In this document: piece after piece, positions 28,949 to 37,828 of the stretch | Position numbering within the stretch: position 1 is the stretch's first letter | Layout of the letters: the number at the start of each line of letters is the position of its first letter | Source: Nodosilinea sp. FACHB-131 | GTDB taxonomy: Bacteria; Cyanobacteriota; Cyanobacteriia; Phormidesmidales; Phormidesmidaceae | Assembly (NCBI RefSeq): GCF_014695395.1 | Contig: NZ_JACJOF010000017.1 | Span: forward strand, 84,089-148,088 | Reading direction: 5' to 3' | Length of the DNA stretch: 64,000 bases | Made by a program: the position numbers and the translations under genes | Notes under the pieces: model-generated | Seen by the model: only the letters and a program-made list of their open reading frames with translations | Told to the model about the DNA's origin: nothing | Databases searched by the model: none

Positions 28949-29092
28949 GCCAACCTAGTGCGTTGGAAAGACAAACCCATTGCCATGTCGATTGTCCAGG
29001 GTTAGTTAGTCGGTGTAGCCCACTTTACTCTAGGTTATACCCTCACCTACGCAGCCTTTTTGATTGCCACTACAGCTGGGCGATTTGGCTGA
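28949..29092 (+). pseudogene. Remnant of a membrane protein, internal stop
   Basis: The 48-codon frame reads ANLVRWKDKPIAMSIVQG, then TAG, then a hydrophobic LVGVAHFTLGYTLTYAAFLIATTAGRFG and TGA. The sequence past the stop looks like the last helix of a conserved membrane protein. Family not recognised. Confidence 0.4.
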
Positions 29093-29165
29093 CAAGGGGC
29101 TCAAAAAATCTAAGTCTTTCTCACGTGAAGTTGTCATGAATCATAAAGCTTAGTCGTGAGAAGCC

Positions 29166-29197
29166 GCGCAGTTAGAAGGGATTAACTGCGCTTTTTT
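29166..29197 (+). terminator. Strong orphan intrinsic terminator
   Basis: Perfect 9-bp stem gcgcagtta / taactgcgc with an 8-nt loop and a T6 run. It has no intact upstream gene and so probably served the decayed gene at 28949-29092. Confidence 0.75.
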
Positions 29198-29311
29198 ATG
29201 GCGTCAAAAATTAGGTTACGACCTTTGACCGTTGAGGATTGCTCTGGAAAGGTAAAGCATGGATAAAAGCATTACTGTAACAGCCTTAAACGGGGCTGAC
29301 TAGGAGACACC

Positions 29312-29869
29312 ATGACAGAGCAATATACCCACAGAGGCATCGGTTTTTTTCCTAAGGAGGAGCAGGCCGAGCAAGCTATTCGAGCCTTACAATCATCCGA
29401 CTTTCCGATGGGCCAGATCTCAATTTTGGCCAAGCAATTGGCAGACGATGTAGTGGCGGGGGGCGCTAAGACAGGCTCTGAGGTTGAAGGGCAAGACATC
29501 AACGATTCTAAACGACTGCCGCAAAATGCTCTAGCAGGAGGATTTTGGGGTGGTTTGCTAGGCGGCCTGACCGGTTTGGCAATGATTCCTGGGGCGGGCG
29601 CGGTGATAGCGGCAGGCTCCGTTGGTGCGGCTTTGGCTACGTTAGCTGCTGGACAAGGGGCAGGGGCCTTGGCGACGTCAAACCTCAAAGATGGGTTGCG
29701 TTCCCTGGGCGTTCCAGACGACCAGGCGGGGGCCTTTAGCGATCGCTTAATTGGCGGCGATTTTTTGGTGATTGTCGATGGCAGTCAGGAGGAAGTGAAC
29801 CAGGCGGAGTCGGTTTTAGCTGGCCACAGCGTTCAAACCTGGGATGTCCATCCTATGCCGCAGTCTTAG
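29312..29869 (+). CDS. Glycine-rich general stress protein (YflT/DUF1269-like)
   Basis: A 185-residue protein. Residues 1-50 form an alpha-beta heat-stress-type fold (FFPKEEQAEQAIRALQSSDFPMGQISIL), followed by a long glycine/alanine hydrophobic hairpin (LAGGFWGGLLGGLTGLAMIPGAGAVIAAG, residues 72-115) and a C-terminal repeat of the fold (GDFLVIVDGSQEEVNQAESVL). It resembles general stress protein 17M-like proteins. A paralogue lies at 49579-50109, near the other end of the island. Confidence 0.75.
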   Translation: MTEQYTHRGIGFFPKEEQAEQAIRALQSSDFPMGQISILAKQLADDVVAGGAKTGSEVEGQDINDSKRLPQNALAGGFWGGLLGGLTGLAMIPGAGAVIAAGSVGAALATLAAGQGAGALATSNLKDGLRSLGVPDDQAGAFSDRLIGGDFLVIVDGSQEEVNQAESVLAGHSVQTWDVHPMPQS

Positions 29870-30155
29870 GTCAGTTCTAAGTAGCTGATTCTAAGGAGAA
29901 AGAACGATTGCGTCGGGGCTAATCAGAGGCTTTTTGATGAGTCGAGCGATCGCCTAAATGTCGATCTATTCCTTTTTAATGAGGATGTCCTAGATCCCCA
30001 TTTCTAGACTGAGAGCAGCGACCTAAACAAAGCCTTTTTATGCGGTTTTAGCCTTCCTCGACAAGTCGTGACTGAGGCTAAAGCCGCGATCGCAGCAGGC
30101 GCGTGTTTGGGTATCAACAGGACTGTTTTGCAAGCTAGCGACACTACTATTTGCC

Positions 30156-30665
30156 ATGATTGACTCTCCCTCTTCAGGTACGGCAAAAGAGTCCAATGCT
30201 TTTCCGATCAACGTTAGGTCATTTAAGATAGCCGGGTTTTTGATCGGGTTTGGTCTAGGCGGCTTTATCGACGCCATCGTTTTGCACATGCTGTTGCAGT
30301 GGCACCACCTGGTCTCGGGTCGGGTGCCAAGCAATACTCTGGTAGGCTTGCAGCGCAACGTGGTGTGGGATGGAGTTTTGAGTGCCGGTATGTGGCTGGT
30401 CATCGTGGTTGGTCTAGCTGTGCTGTGGCGCAGTGTGCAGCAGGCCCCCATTGTGCCTCTCACCACCTCAGCTTTTGTGGGCTGGATTTTGATCGGGTGG
30501 GGTGGATTTCAGCTCTTCGACAGTGTCTTTTTTCACGCTCTGCTGGGGCTCCACCACATCCGGCCAGGACCTAATTATTTAGTTTATGACGCGGCCTTTT
30601 TTCTAATTGGCTTTGTCTTGATCGGATTAGGTTTTCTCATGACGCGTAACCAAGTTGATGGTTAG
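30156..30665 (+). CDS. DUF2243 membrane protein
   Basis: A 169-residue membrane protein with four or five helices. The histidine-rich segments HMLLQWHHL and FHALLGLHHIRPG, plus DSVFFHALLG, are the DUF2243 signature. Metal binding by these histidines is possible but not shown. It lies alone on the plus strand and diverges from nothing. Confidence 0.8.
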   Translation: MIDSPSSGTAKESNAFPINVRSFKIAGFLIGFGLGGFIDAIVLHMLLQWHHLVSGRVPSNTLVGLQRNVVWDGVLSAGMWLVIVVGLAVLWRSVQQAPIVPLTTSAFVGWILIGWGGFQLFDSVFFHALLGLHHIRPGPNYLVYDAAFFLIGFVLIGLGFLMTRNQVDG

Positions 30666-30814
30666 CCATTTTTCCTAGCAGCCCTGCTGCTGGTTGAGCG
30701 GACCAATTCAGTGCGATCGCCGTTTCGTCCCCTACCACGGCTCTAGGTGAGGGCGATCGCAGGTCTCCTTAACACTTACCGATCCTGTCTTGTTCTGTTG
30801 AGAAAGGAGTCACT

Positions 30815-30982
30815 ATGAGCGTTCGTCTTTTTGCCTTAATCAGCGGCATTGTCTATGTGCTGGTTGGCCTGCTTGGCTTTGTGCCTACATTTGTGGCCGC
30901 TCCAGAGGTTGCCCCGGCCCTGGCTGTAGAGGCAGGCTACGGCTACCTGCTGGGCCTTCAGCACTCGCACCGATATCTTTGA
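30815..30982 (+). pseudogene. Truncated DUF4383 gene, deletion junction
   Basis: A 55-codon frame starting 11 nt after AGAAAGGAG. It matches the N-terminal half of DUF4383 (compare the gene at 28153), including the start helix and AGYGYLLGL, then leaves the family at the exact point where FPxNLMHN should follow and ends after QHSHRYL. The next frame (30999 on) begins in a different protein about residue STRTDIFEEQV, which suggests one deletion fused two genes near 30955. Confidence 0.7.
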
Positions 30983-30998
30983 GGAGCAGGTCAACCGC

Positions 30999-31235
30999 GT
31001 GATCGACCAGATCAAATCCGCCCGCGACACCGCCCTGCATCAGGCTCAGCGGCTCCAAGAAGAAGCTGAAAAGCGGATTAATGTCCTCAAGCACGAAGCC
31101 AAAGAGCAGATGGAAGAGGTTCGCAAAACGGCGGCCACCGCCGCTTGGTGGCTGTTTGGCACAGCGATAACCTCAATGGCCACGGCTGCGATCGCAGGCG
31201 TTCTCGCCGCCGGAGGTCTGGAATTTCTGAGCTGA
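30999..31235 (+). CDS. Small coiled-coil membrane protein (probably 5'-truncated)
   Basis: A 78-residue frame from GTG. Residues 1-45 form an amphipathic helix rich in Glu, Lys and Gln (SARDTALHQAQRLQEEAEKRINVLKHEAKEQMEE), likely a coiled coil, and residues 50-75 form one membrane helix. The frame continues upstream without a stop to about 30957, past the deletion junction, so the real N-terminus is probably lost. Confidence 0.45.
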   Translation: MIDQIKSARDTALHQAQRLQEEAEKRINVLKHEAKEQMEEVRKTAATAAWWLFGTAITSMATAAIAGVLAAGGLEFLS

Positions 31236-31318
31236 CGACACCGAGAGGGAAAGTTGTGAATTTAGCCGGTGCCCTAACCACAGTAGTTAGGGCATCGTTT
31301 TATATAACTGCGCTCGCG

Positions 31319-31921
31319 CTAGCGGCTCCAAATTGTGACTGTTGCTTCAGCTGCGCTCCAAATTAGGCCGGAGGCACCTGTGATAAACAAAATCATCAGC
31401 AGGGCATAGCCTATTTGGCTTTGGCCTAGCGGTTTTAAGTCAGGGATTAGCTCGCTGAAAATGTGAAAACCATCTAGAGGTGGAATTGGCAGAAGATTGA
31501 AGAAACCTAGGCCGATATTGATATAGGCAGCTAGCCAGAAAAATTCTAGGCTCAGGAAGCTCATGGCGCTGGAGGCTTTTATTAAATGGATGACAAAAAT
31601 ACAGACAACCGCGATCGCAAAATTAGTCCCCGGACCTGCCGCAGCTACCAAAATCTCTCCCCACTTGCGGCTGCGAAAACGATTGGGGTTTATTGGCATT
31701 TCTCCCCAAGCCATGCCCACTAAGCACAGGAAAATAAGCGAAAGCCAGCCCATATGCACCACTGGATTGGGGGTCATATGCCCGGTTCGAATAGGGGTGT
31801 CGTCGCCCTGATGGATAGCCGCAAATCCGTGACCGAGTTCGTGCAGCGTAATCGAAAGAATGATAATAACCGTGAATCTGAAGAAATATACCGGATCGGT
31901 TAGCAAATACTCAACCATCAT
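31319..31921 (-). CDS. M50-family membrane metalloprotease
   Basis: Site-2-protease-type zinc peptidase of 200 residues. The zinc motif is LHELGH at residues 26-31, and the third ligand lies in NLLPIPPLDGFHI near residue 155. Five or six membrane segments are expected. Its size and lack of a PDZ domain resemble short cyanobacterial M50 proteins. The target is not known. It converges with the small coiled-coil gene. Confidence 0.88.
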   Translation of the reverse strand: MMVEYLLTDPVYFFRFTVIIILSITLHELGHGFAAIHQGDDTPIRTGHMTPNPVVHMGWLSLIFLCLVGMAWGEMPINPNRFRSRKWGEILVAAAGPGTNFAIAVVCIFVIHLIKASSAMSFLSLEFFWLAAYINIGLGFFNLLPIPPLDGFHIFSELIPDLKPLGQSQIGYALLMILFITGASGLIWSAAEATVTIWSR

Positions 31922-32811
31922 GATCAGATAAATTCCTAGTCAAACTTTATTGTTGTTTGAAGCCGCAGACCGAACTTCCATCCTAAGCTGCTGTCAAAGA
32001 CAGATACCTGAGTGGACTTACGGATCAATATTGCTGTGCGTTTGCGAAGCATAGTCTTCGGCTAATCGCGGCTTATTCAGTTGTTAAATGAAGAACTACG
32101 GATGTCTGGGCAGACTTTACGATTCGATTGAGTTCTGCCAACCTAGTACAGTGCACAATTGAAGAAGGGCGAGTCGTCGCGGTTATTCATTCCATTTGTT
32201 CTAGCCTGACTCTACCTCTTTTCTATCGATTGAACGCTTGCTCGAACCCTTTATGATCTGCTGACTTTATACCAAATCCGATCGCATAAACCCCGATTCA
32301 AGACGGAAGGCGTGTGGGTTAAGTCGTTGCCTACGCGCGCACTTAGCCGTTCTGGCTTAACCCCACGGAAGGCCGTGACGAGCTGAGTAGTAATTGTCCA
32401 GCATTGTGCTGAACGAATTTTGGAATGTTTCACGAAGGAGCTAACCGAGAGAGATTGTGATGCTGCTCTGTGGCGCGGGGCAGCTACTCCATCACGTCTT
32501 TTTGCCATTCGGCTCGAACTGCTTCTAGTTTTGTCAATGATCATAGGGCGACGGGAACGTTGCCCAAAACTCATTAGCTTTTCCCCAGTAGTTTATGAGT
32601 TTTGGGAAAGGCTGTGCGTTAGCCAATGCTTATACAGCCCTATTCAAATGAACTTGCAAGCTTAAATTCTCTTTGCTTTGTATCCCTTACCCCCGGATTG
32701 TTGATTAGAGCGGGCGGTGGTAGCCTCAAAAGTCGTGAAACTCCTTCTGCTGCTCAGGTGCTTGATTAAGGCATAGAGGGCAACTCATTCTGAAAATTGA
32801 TAGGTGCAGCT
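31922..32811. other. 890-bp gene-poor spacer
   Basis: No convincing gene. An imperfect-palindrome repeat (32313-32366) is present, and a plus frame of 81 codons near 32420-32665 lacks family features. The binding-protein gene promoter must lie in the last 150 bp. Confidence 0.5.
32313..32366. repeat. Dispersed palindromic repeat, copy A
   Basis: Arms gtgggttaag (32313-32322) and cttaaccccac (32356-32366) enclose the core gttgcctacgcg. The core and right flank resemble copies at 41013-41050 and 43552-43592. Confidence 0.5.
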
Positions 32812-34437
32812 ATGGCGTTAAGTCTCAAAGTGCCCGCCTGGTCTATAGGGGTGCTCCTACTGGGGCAAGTTCTGACCGGATGTGCTTCAAACTCAACTGG
32901 GTCAAGTGCTTCTGCGCCAGCCTCCAATGCTTCTGCAGAGCAGATAGTCCTAGCGATTGGAGGAGAGAGCGAGGAAGGATATGACCCCACATTAGGCTGG
33001 GGTCGCTACGGTTCGCCCCTGTTTCAGAGCACCTTGCTGCGGCGCGATGAAAACCTTGAAATCGTTAACGACTTGGCGACTAACTACACTGTCAGCGAAG
33101 ACGGCAGAACTTGGACAGTAACCATTCGCCAGGATGCTCAGTTTTCTGATGGAAAGCCGCTAACAGCAGCCGATGTTGCCTACACCTTTAGCAAAGCCGC
33201 TGAGAGCGGCGGCCTGACCGATGTGACGGTGCTAGAGGAAGCTGTAGCCACCGACGACTACACGGTGGAGTTGCGGCTGAAGCAGCCCCAAAGCACCTTC
33301 GTCAACCGCCTAATCACCGTGGGCATTGTGCCAGAGCACGCCCATGGCCCTGACTATGCCCGCAACCCCATTGGCTCTGGCCCTTATCAACTCGTCCAGT
33401 GGGATGAGGGGCAGCAGCTGATTGTCGAAGCTAACCCCAACTATTACGGCGAAGCCCCTGGGATTAGGCGACTCGTTTTTCTGTTTACCGAGGAAGATGC
33501 GGCCTTCGCGGCGGCCCAAGCTGGGCAGGCTCAGGTGGTCAGCGTGCCTCAGTCGTTGGCGGTGCAGAGCATCGAGGGCATGAAGCTCTACGACGTCGCT
33601 AGCGTGGACAACCGGGGGCTGATGTTTCCCTTTCCCGATGAGGGAAGTAAGACTACGCCAGACGGAAAACCTGTAGGCAATGCCGTTACCTCGGACTTGG
33701 CAATTCGGCAGGCGGTGAACTACGCCGTAGATCGGCAGGCGCTGGTAGATGGCGTGCTGGAGGGCTACGGATCGCCCGCATACGGTCCGGTTAGCGGTTT
33801 GGCCTGGGAGGAACCGAACGCCAATATTGAGGATGCCAACCCCGATCTCGCTCGCCAGATCCTGGCGGAGGGGGGCTGGCGCGACAGCGACGGTGATGAA
33901 ATTGTTGAGAAGGATGGCCTAAAAGCTGAATTTACCCTGCTCTACCCGGCTAGCGACAGCACTCGCCAGGCGCTGGCTCTGTCGGTGGCAGAAATGCTCA
34001 AGCCCGTAGGCATTCAAGTCAACGTTGAGGGCAAGAGCTGGGATGAGATTACTCCTCTGGCGCACAGCAACGCGGTGTTGTTTGGCTGGGGCAGCCACGA
34101 CCAGACGGAGATGTACAACCTCTACCACAGCAAAGCGGCCCAGGGCGATTTTTACAACGCGGGCTACTACGCCAACCAGGCCATTGACCAAAGGCTGGAT
34201 CTAGCGATGGGTGCGCCTTCGGAGGCAGAAGCGATCGCATTCTGGCAGGCGGCCCAGTGGGATGGCCAGGAGGGGTTTACGGCCAAGGGCGATGCTGCCT
34301 GGGCCTGGCTGGTCAACCTTGACCATACCTACTTTGTCCACGAGTGTCTGGACATCGGCCAACCCCAGGTTGAGCCCCACGGCCACGGCTGGCCCATTAC
34401 TGCCAACATCGCTAGCTGGACCTGGACATGCAACTAA
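32812..34437 (+). CDS. Nickel/peptide-type ABC transporter substrate-binding lipoprotein
   Basis: Extracytoplasmic solute-binding protein of 541 residues from the ATG at 32812. The signal peptide ends in a lipobox LTGC near residue 24, so it is a lipoprotein. The SBP_bac_5 fold is seen in SDGKPLTAADVAYTFSKA and GSGPYQLVQW. It heads a five-gene importer operon. Family members bind nickel or nickel chelates, oligopeptides or metallophores; residues cannot separate them here. The nearby cobalt exporter hints at a metal substrate. The promoter is in the upstream spacer. The next gene overlaps the stop by 10 nt. Confidence 0.85.
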   Translation: MALSLKVPAWSIGVLLLGQVLTGCASNSTGSSASAPASNASAEQIVLAIGGESEEGYDPTLGWGRYGSPLFQSTLLRRDENLEIVNDLATNYTVSEDGRTWTVTIRQDAQFSDGKPLTAADVAYTFSKAAESGGLTDVTVLEEAVATDDYTVELRLKQPQSTFVNRLITVGIVPEHAHGPDYARNPIGSGPYQLVQWDEGQQLIVEANPNYYGEAPGIRRLVFLFTEEDAAFAAAQAGQAQVVSVPQSLAVQSIEGMKLYDVASVDNRGLMFPFPDEGSKTTPDGKPVGNAVTSDLAIRQAVNYAVDRQALVDGVLEGYGSPAYGPVSGLAWEEPNANIEDANPDLARQILAEGGWRDSDGDEIVEKDGLKAEFTLLYPASDSTRQALALSVAEMLKPVGIQVNVEGKSWDEITPLAHSNAVLFGWGSHDQTEMYNLYHSKAAQGDFYNAGYYANQAIDQRLDLAMGAPSEAEAIAFWQAAQWDGQEGFTAKGDAAWAWLVNLDHTYFVHECLDIGQPQVEPHGHGWPITANIASWTWTCN

Positions 34438-35426
34438 AGCCGATTTTGCTGTTTTTTGGCTACAAGCTGGTGCGGCTAGCGCTGCTGCTGATTGCCGTAG
34501 CGGTGCTGACCTTTGGCATGATGAGCCTGTCACCTATTGACCCGGTGCAAGCCTATGTTGGAGCCGACATGCTGCAGATCAGTGCCGCCCAGCGAGAGCT
34601 GATCGCCCAGCGCTGGGGTCTAGATCAACCGATGATCGTTCGTTTTTGGGACTGGTTTGGGCAGATCATCCAGGGCAACTGGGGCACCTCGATGGTGTTC
34701 AACCAGCCGGTTTTGCAGGTGATCGGTCAGCGGTTTCAGGTGTCGCTGCAGTTGCTTGCGATCGCGTGGCTCCTGTCTGGTCTGCTGGGGCTAGTGCTGG
34801 GCGTGCTGGCCGGAGCCTTTGAGGGCACCTGGATTGACCGGGGCATTCGTCTCTATGCTTACACTCTGGCGTCGTCGCCGACGTTTTGGGTGGCGCTGCT
34901 ACTGCTGATTCTCTTTTCGGTGTCACTGCGGCTCACCCCGATTTGCTGTGCGGCCCCGCCGGGGATGCTGGCCCAAAACGTTACTTTCTGGCAGCATCTG
35001 CACCATCTGCTGCTGCCCGCCCTCGCCCTGAGCATCATTGGCATTGCCAGCATTGCCCTCCACACCCGCCAGAAGCTGATCGACGTGCTGCATAGCGACT
35101 ATGTGCTGTTTGCCCGCGCTCAAGGCGAGAGCCTCTGGGGCATCTTGCAGCACCATGGACTGCGCAACATTTTGCTCCCGGCGCTGACCCTGCAATTTGC
35201 TTCTCTCAGTGAGCTGTTTGGCGGCTCGGTGCTAGTGGAGCAAGTGTTTGCCTATCCAGGCCTGGGGCAGGCGACCGTGCAGGCAGCGTTGCGTAGCGAT
35301 GTGCCGCTGTTGGTGGGCATCGTTTTCTTTAGCGCCCTGTTTGTCTACGCCGGCAACACCTTGGCCGATCTGTCTTACCAGGTAATTGACCCGCGCATCC
35401 GCATTGGCGGCAGGAGGACTACATGA
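34428..35426 (+). CDS. ABC transporter permease 1 (NikB/DppB type)
   Basis: Inner-membrane permease of 332 residues with six helices. The binding-protein-dependent permease signature DYVLFARAQGESLWGILQHHGLRN near residue 225 contacts the ATPases. The N-terminal helix and the GADMLQISAAQRELIAQRWGLDQP loop are typical of the NikB/DppB family. It overlaps both neighbours by a few bases, so all are translated as one operon. Confidence 0.9.
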   Translation: MQLKPILLFFGYKLVRLALLLIAVAVLTFGMMSLSPIDPVQAYVGADMLQISAAQRELIAQRWGLDQPMIVRFWDWFGQIIQGNWGTSMVFNQPVLQVIGQRFQVSLQLLAIAWLLSGLLGLVLGVLAGAFEGTWIDRGIRLYAYTLASSPTFWVALLLLILFSVSLRLTPICCAAPPGMLAQNVTFWQHLHHLLLPALALSIIGIASIALHTRQKLIDVLHSDYVLFARAQGESLWGILQHHGLRNILLPALTLQFASLSELFGGSVLVEQVFAYPGLGQATVQAALRSDVPLLVGIVFFSALFVYAGNTLADLSYQVIDPRIRIGGRRTT

Positions 35427-36283
35427 CCACCCTTGCACCTCCCCAAATCCGCGCTTCCGAAAAGCAGAGCAATCGGCGGCAGCAGACCCTTTGGACAATT
35501 GGGTTGTGTGCCTTCTTTTTGGCGGCCATTATCCTCAGCACTTGGGTGATTGGCGATGCCGGACTGAGCCCAGTATTGACCCAACGCAACCAGCCCCCCT
35601 CCCTAGCCCATGCCTTTGGCACCGACTGGCTGGGGCGAGACATGCTGACGCGATCGCTCCACGGCATGTCTCTTAGCCTACGGGTGGGTCTGCTGGCCGC
35701 TACCGTCAGCGCGCTCATTGCCACTCTGCTAGGGCTGGCCGCAGGCACCCTAGGCGGTTGGGTCGATGCCGTCATCTGCTGGATTATTGACGTGTGCTTT
35801 AGCCTGCCCCACCTGGTGCTGCTAATTTTGGTTGCCTTTGCCGTTGGGGGCGGCACTCGGGGAGTGATCATTGCCGTGGCCCTAACCCACTGGCCGAGCC
35901 TGGCCCGTGTGGTGCGGGCAGAGGTGTTGCAGGTCAACAGCTCTGACTACGTGCAACTCTCCCACCGGCTGGGCCGTTCCCCCGCTTGGATTGCCCGCCA
36001 CCACATGGTGCCCCACGTGATTCCCCAGCTGCTGGTGGGGCTGATTCTGCTGTTTCCCCACGCCATTTTGCACGAGGCGGCGCTGTCGTTTATTGGCATT
36101 GGCATCTCGCCCCACCTGCCTGCCATCGGCATCATTCTGGCCGAGTCGATGCGGCACCTATCCACCGGCTACTGGTGGCTGGGGGTGATGCCCGGTCTGC
36201 TGCTGCTGCTGTCGGTCAAAGCCTTTGACTGGCTGGGCGAAAACCTGCGCGCTTTGCTCGATCCGCGTACGAGTCAGGGGTAG
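35423..36283 (+). CDS. ABC transporter permease 2 (NikC/DppC type)
   Basis: Second permease of 286 residues with about six helices. HAFGTDWLGRDMLTRSLHG near residue 70 is the NikC/DppC N-terminal signature, and DYVQLSHRLGRSPAWIARHHMVPHV is the EAA-like loop. It starts inside the last codons of the first permease. Confidence 0.9.
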   Translation: MTTLAPPQIRASEKQSNRRQQTLWTIGLCAFFLAAIILSTWVIGDAGLSPVLTQRNQPPSLAHAFGTDWLGRDMLTRSLHGMSLSLRVGLLAATVSALIATLLGLAAGTLGGWVDAVICWIIDVCFSLPHLVLLILVAFAVGGGTRGVIIAVALTHWPSLARVVRAEVLQVNSSDYVQLSHRLGRSPAWIARHHMVPHVIPQLLVGLILLFPHAILHEAALSFIGIGISPHLPAIGIILAESMRHLSTGYWWLGVMPGLLLLLSVKAFDWLGENLRALLDPRTSQG

Positions 36284-36285
36284 TT

Positions 36286-37215
36286 ATGCTGTCAGTCTCA
36301 AACCTCAGTGTCACCTTCAAACAGTATGAGCAAGGGCTACGCCGCAGGCAGCTCACGGTGATTACCGAGTTAGATCTAGACGTCAAGGCCGGGGAGGTGG
36401 TGGCGGTGGTGGGCGCTAGCGGGTCGGGCAAAAGCCTGCTGGCCCACGCCATTTTAGGCATTCTGCCGGAAAATGCAACCGTCGGCGGCACGATGCTGTT
36501 TCAGGGTCAGCCGCTGACGCCCTCGCGGTGCCAGCGGCTGCGCGGTAAGGCCATTGCTCTCATTCCTCAGTCGGTGGGTTATCTCGATCCGTTGATGCGG
36601 GTGGGCCAACAGGTGCAGCGGGTAGCCCAGCTCAACGGGCTTTCTAAACCAGCCGCGCGAACGGCGGTGAAGCGCACCTTTGATCGGTATGACCTGCCGC
36701 CTCAGGCAGAGCGCTGCTATCCGTTTCAGGTGTCGGGTGGCATGGCGCGGCGAGTGCTGGTCTCTACAGCGGTCGTCAGCCACGCCGAGTTGATTATCGC
36801 TGACGAACCCACCCCTGGCCTGCACCCTGAGGTGGTAGTCGAAACGCTAAACCATTTGCGGGAGCTGGCCCAAGAAGGGCGCGGCGTGATTTTAATTACC
36901 CACGATATTGAAGCGGCGTTGCTAGTGGCCGATCGGGTAGCCGTGTTCTACGCCGGAACGACGGCAGAAATTGCGTCGACCCAAGATTTTGCGGCTGGAA
37001 ACTTGCGCCATCCCTACACCCAAGCCCTCTGGCGATCGCTGCCGCAAAACGACTTTATGCCGGTGCCGGGCAACCAGCCCAACCCAGAGGCACTGCCCGT
37101 GGGATGTTTGTTTAGCGATCGCTGCCCCTGGATGACAGAGGCCTGTCTGCCCGAGCGGCCGAGGCTACGGACGGTGCGAGGTGGTTTAGTGAGGTGTATT
37201 CATGCTGATCGGTAA
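36286..37215 (+). CDS. ABC transporter ATP-binding protein 1 (NikD/DppD type)
   Basis: ATPase of 309 residues. Walker A is GASGSGKSLLA near residue 46, signature VSGGMARRVLVS, Walker B LIIADEPTPGLHP and the histidine switch THDIEAA. The C-terminal CLFSDRCPWMTEACLPERP cysteine segment is typical of this family. The usual D-loop ALD is replaced by GLHP. It starts 2 nt after the preceding stop. Confidence 0.9.
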   Translation: MLSVSNLSVTFKQYEQGLRRRQLTVITELDLDVKAGEVVAVVGASGSGKSLLAHAILGILPENATVGGTMLFQGQPLTPSRCQRLRGKAIALIPQSVGYLDPLMRVGQQVQRVAQLNGLSKPAARTAVKRTFDRYDLPPQAERCYPFQVSGGMARRVLVSTAVVSHAELIIADEPTPGLHPEVVVETLNHLRELAQEGRGVILITHDIEAALLVADRVAVFYAGTTAEIASTQDFAAGNLRHPYTQALWRSLPQNDFMPVPGNQPNPEALPVGCLFSDRCPWMTEACLPERPRLRTVRGGLVRCIHADR

Positions 37216-37828
37216 AGAACTTTGGTTTCGCTACGCGGCTCAAATGCCTTGGGTGGTGCAAGACCAGACAATTTCTGTGGCACCGGGCGAAGTGGTCGGG
37301 CTGATGGCTCCTTCGGGCTTTGGCAAAACCACTCTGGCCAAACTATTAGCAGGCTATTTGATTCCCACCAAAGGACAGGTCAGTGTGGACGGCCAGCCTC
37401 TGCCCAGGCGGCGCTACTGCCCGGTGCAGCTTGTCTTTCAAAATCCGGAACTGTCAGTCAATCCGCGCTGGCGCATCGACCAAATTCTGCGCGAGGGTTA
37501 TCCCCCCCAGATGCATCAGCTCGATGCCTTAGGTATTCACGAGGGCTGGCTCACCCGCTACCCCCATGAGCTGAGCGGTGGCGAGCTGCAACGAATTGCG
37601 ATCGCCCGCACCCTCAATTCCCAGACCCGCTATCTGATTGCCGACGAGATGACGGCCATGCTCGATGCCAACACCCAGGCGCTGATCTGGCGGGCCGTTT
37701 TAGACTACACCCGCTCTCACCAGATCGGGGTTTTGGTGGTCAGCCACGACTGGCCGTTAGTGCGGCGGCTGTGCGATCGTATCCTCGATCTAGCTACCAT
37801 GCATCACTCCACCCTAGTTTCGCAGTAG
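37202..37828 (+). CDS. ABC transporter ATP-binding protein 2 (NikE/DppF type)
   Basis: ATPase of 208 residues, shorter than usual NikE. Walker A APSGFGKTT, signature LSGGELQRIAIA, Walker B LIADEMTAMLD and SHDWP switch are present, so it is functional, but the C-terminal oligopeptide domain is absent. It overlaps the previous gene by 14 nt. The last 15 nt overlap the coaT stop on the other strand, so the importer and cobalt exporter operons converge tail to tail. Confidence 0.88.
   Translation: MLIGKELWFRYAAQMPWVVQDQTISVAPGEVVGLMAPSGFGKTTLAKLLAGYLIPTKGQVSVDGQPLPRRRYCPVQLVFQNPELSVNPRWRIDQILREGYPPQMHQLDALGIHEGWLTRYPHELSGGELQRIAIARTLNSQTRYLIADEMTAMLDANTQALIWRAVLDYTRSHQIGVLVVSHDWPLVRRLCDRILDLATMHHSTLVSQ

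Larger units (their letters stand above)
28606..29311. other. Gene-poor left border region of the island
   Basis: About 700 bp without an intact gene. It holds in order a terminator (28613-28650), a tRNA-Val fragment (28700-28736), a membrane-protein remnant (28949-29092) and an orphan terminator (29166-29197). Confidence 0.6.

Noticed and set aside
32420..32665. 81-codon plus-strand frame
   Set aside because: Lacks family likeness and a ribosome site; close to repeat A.
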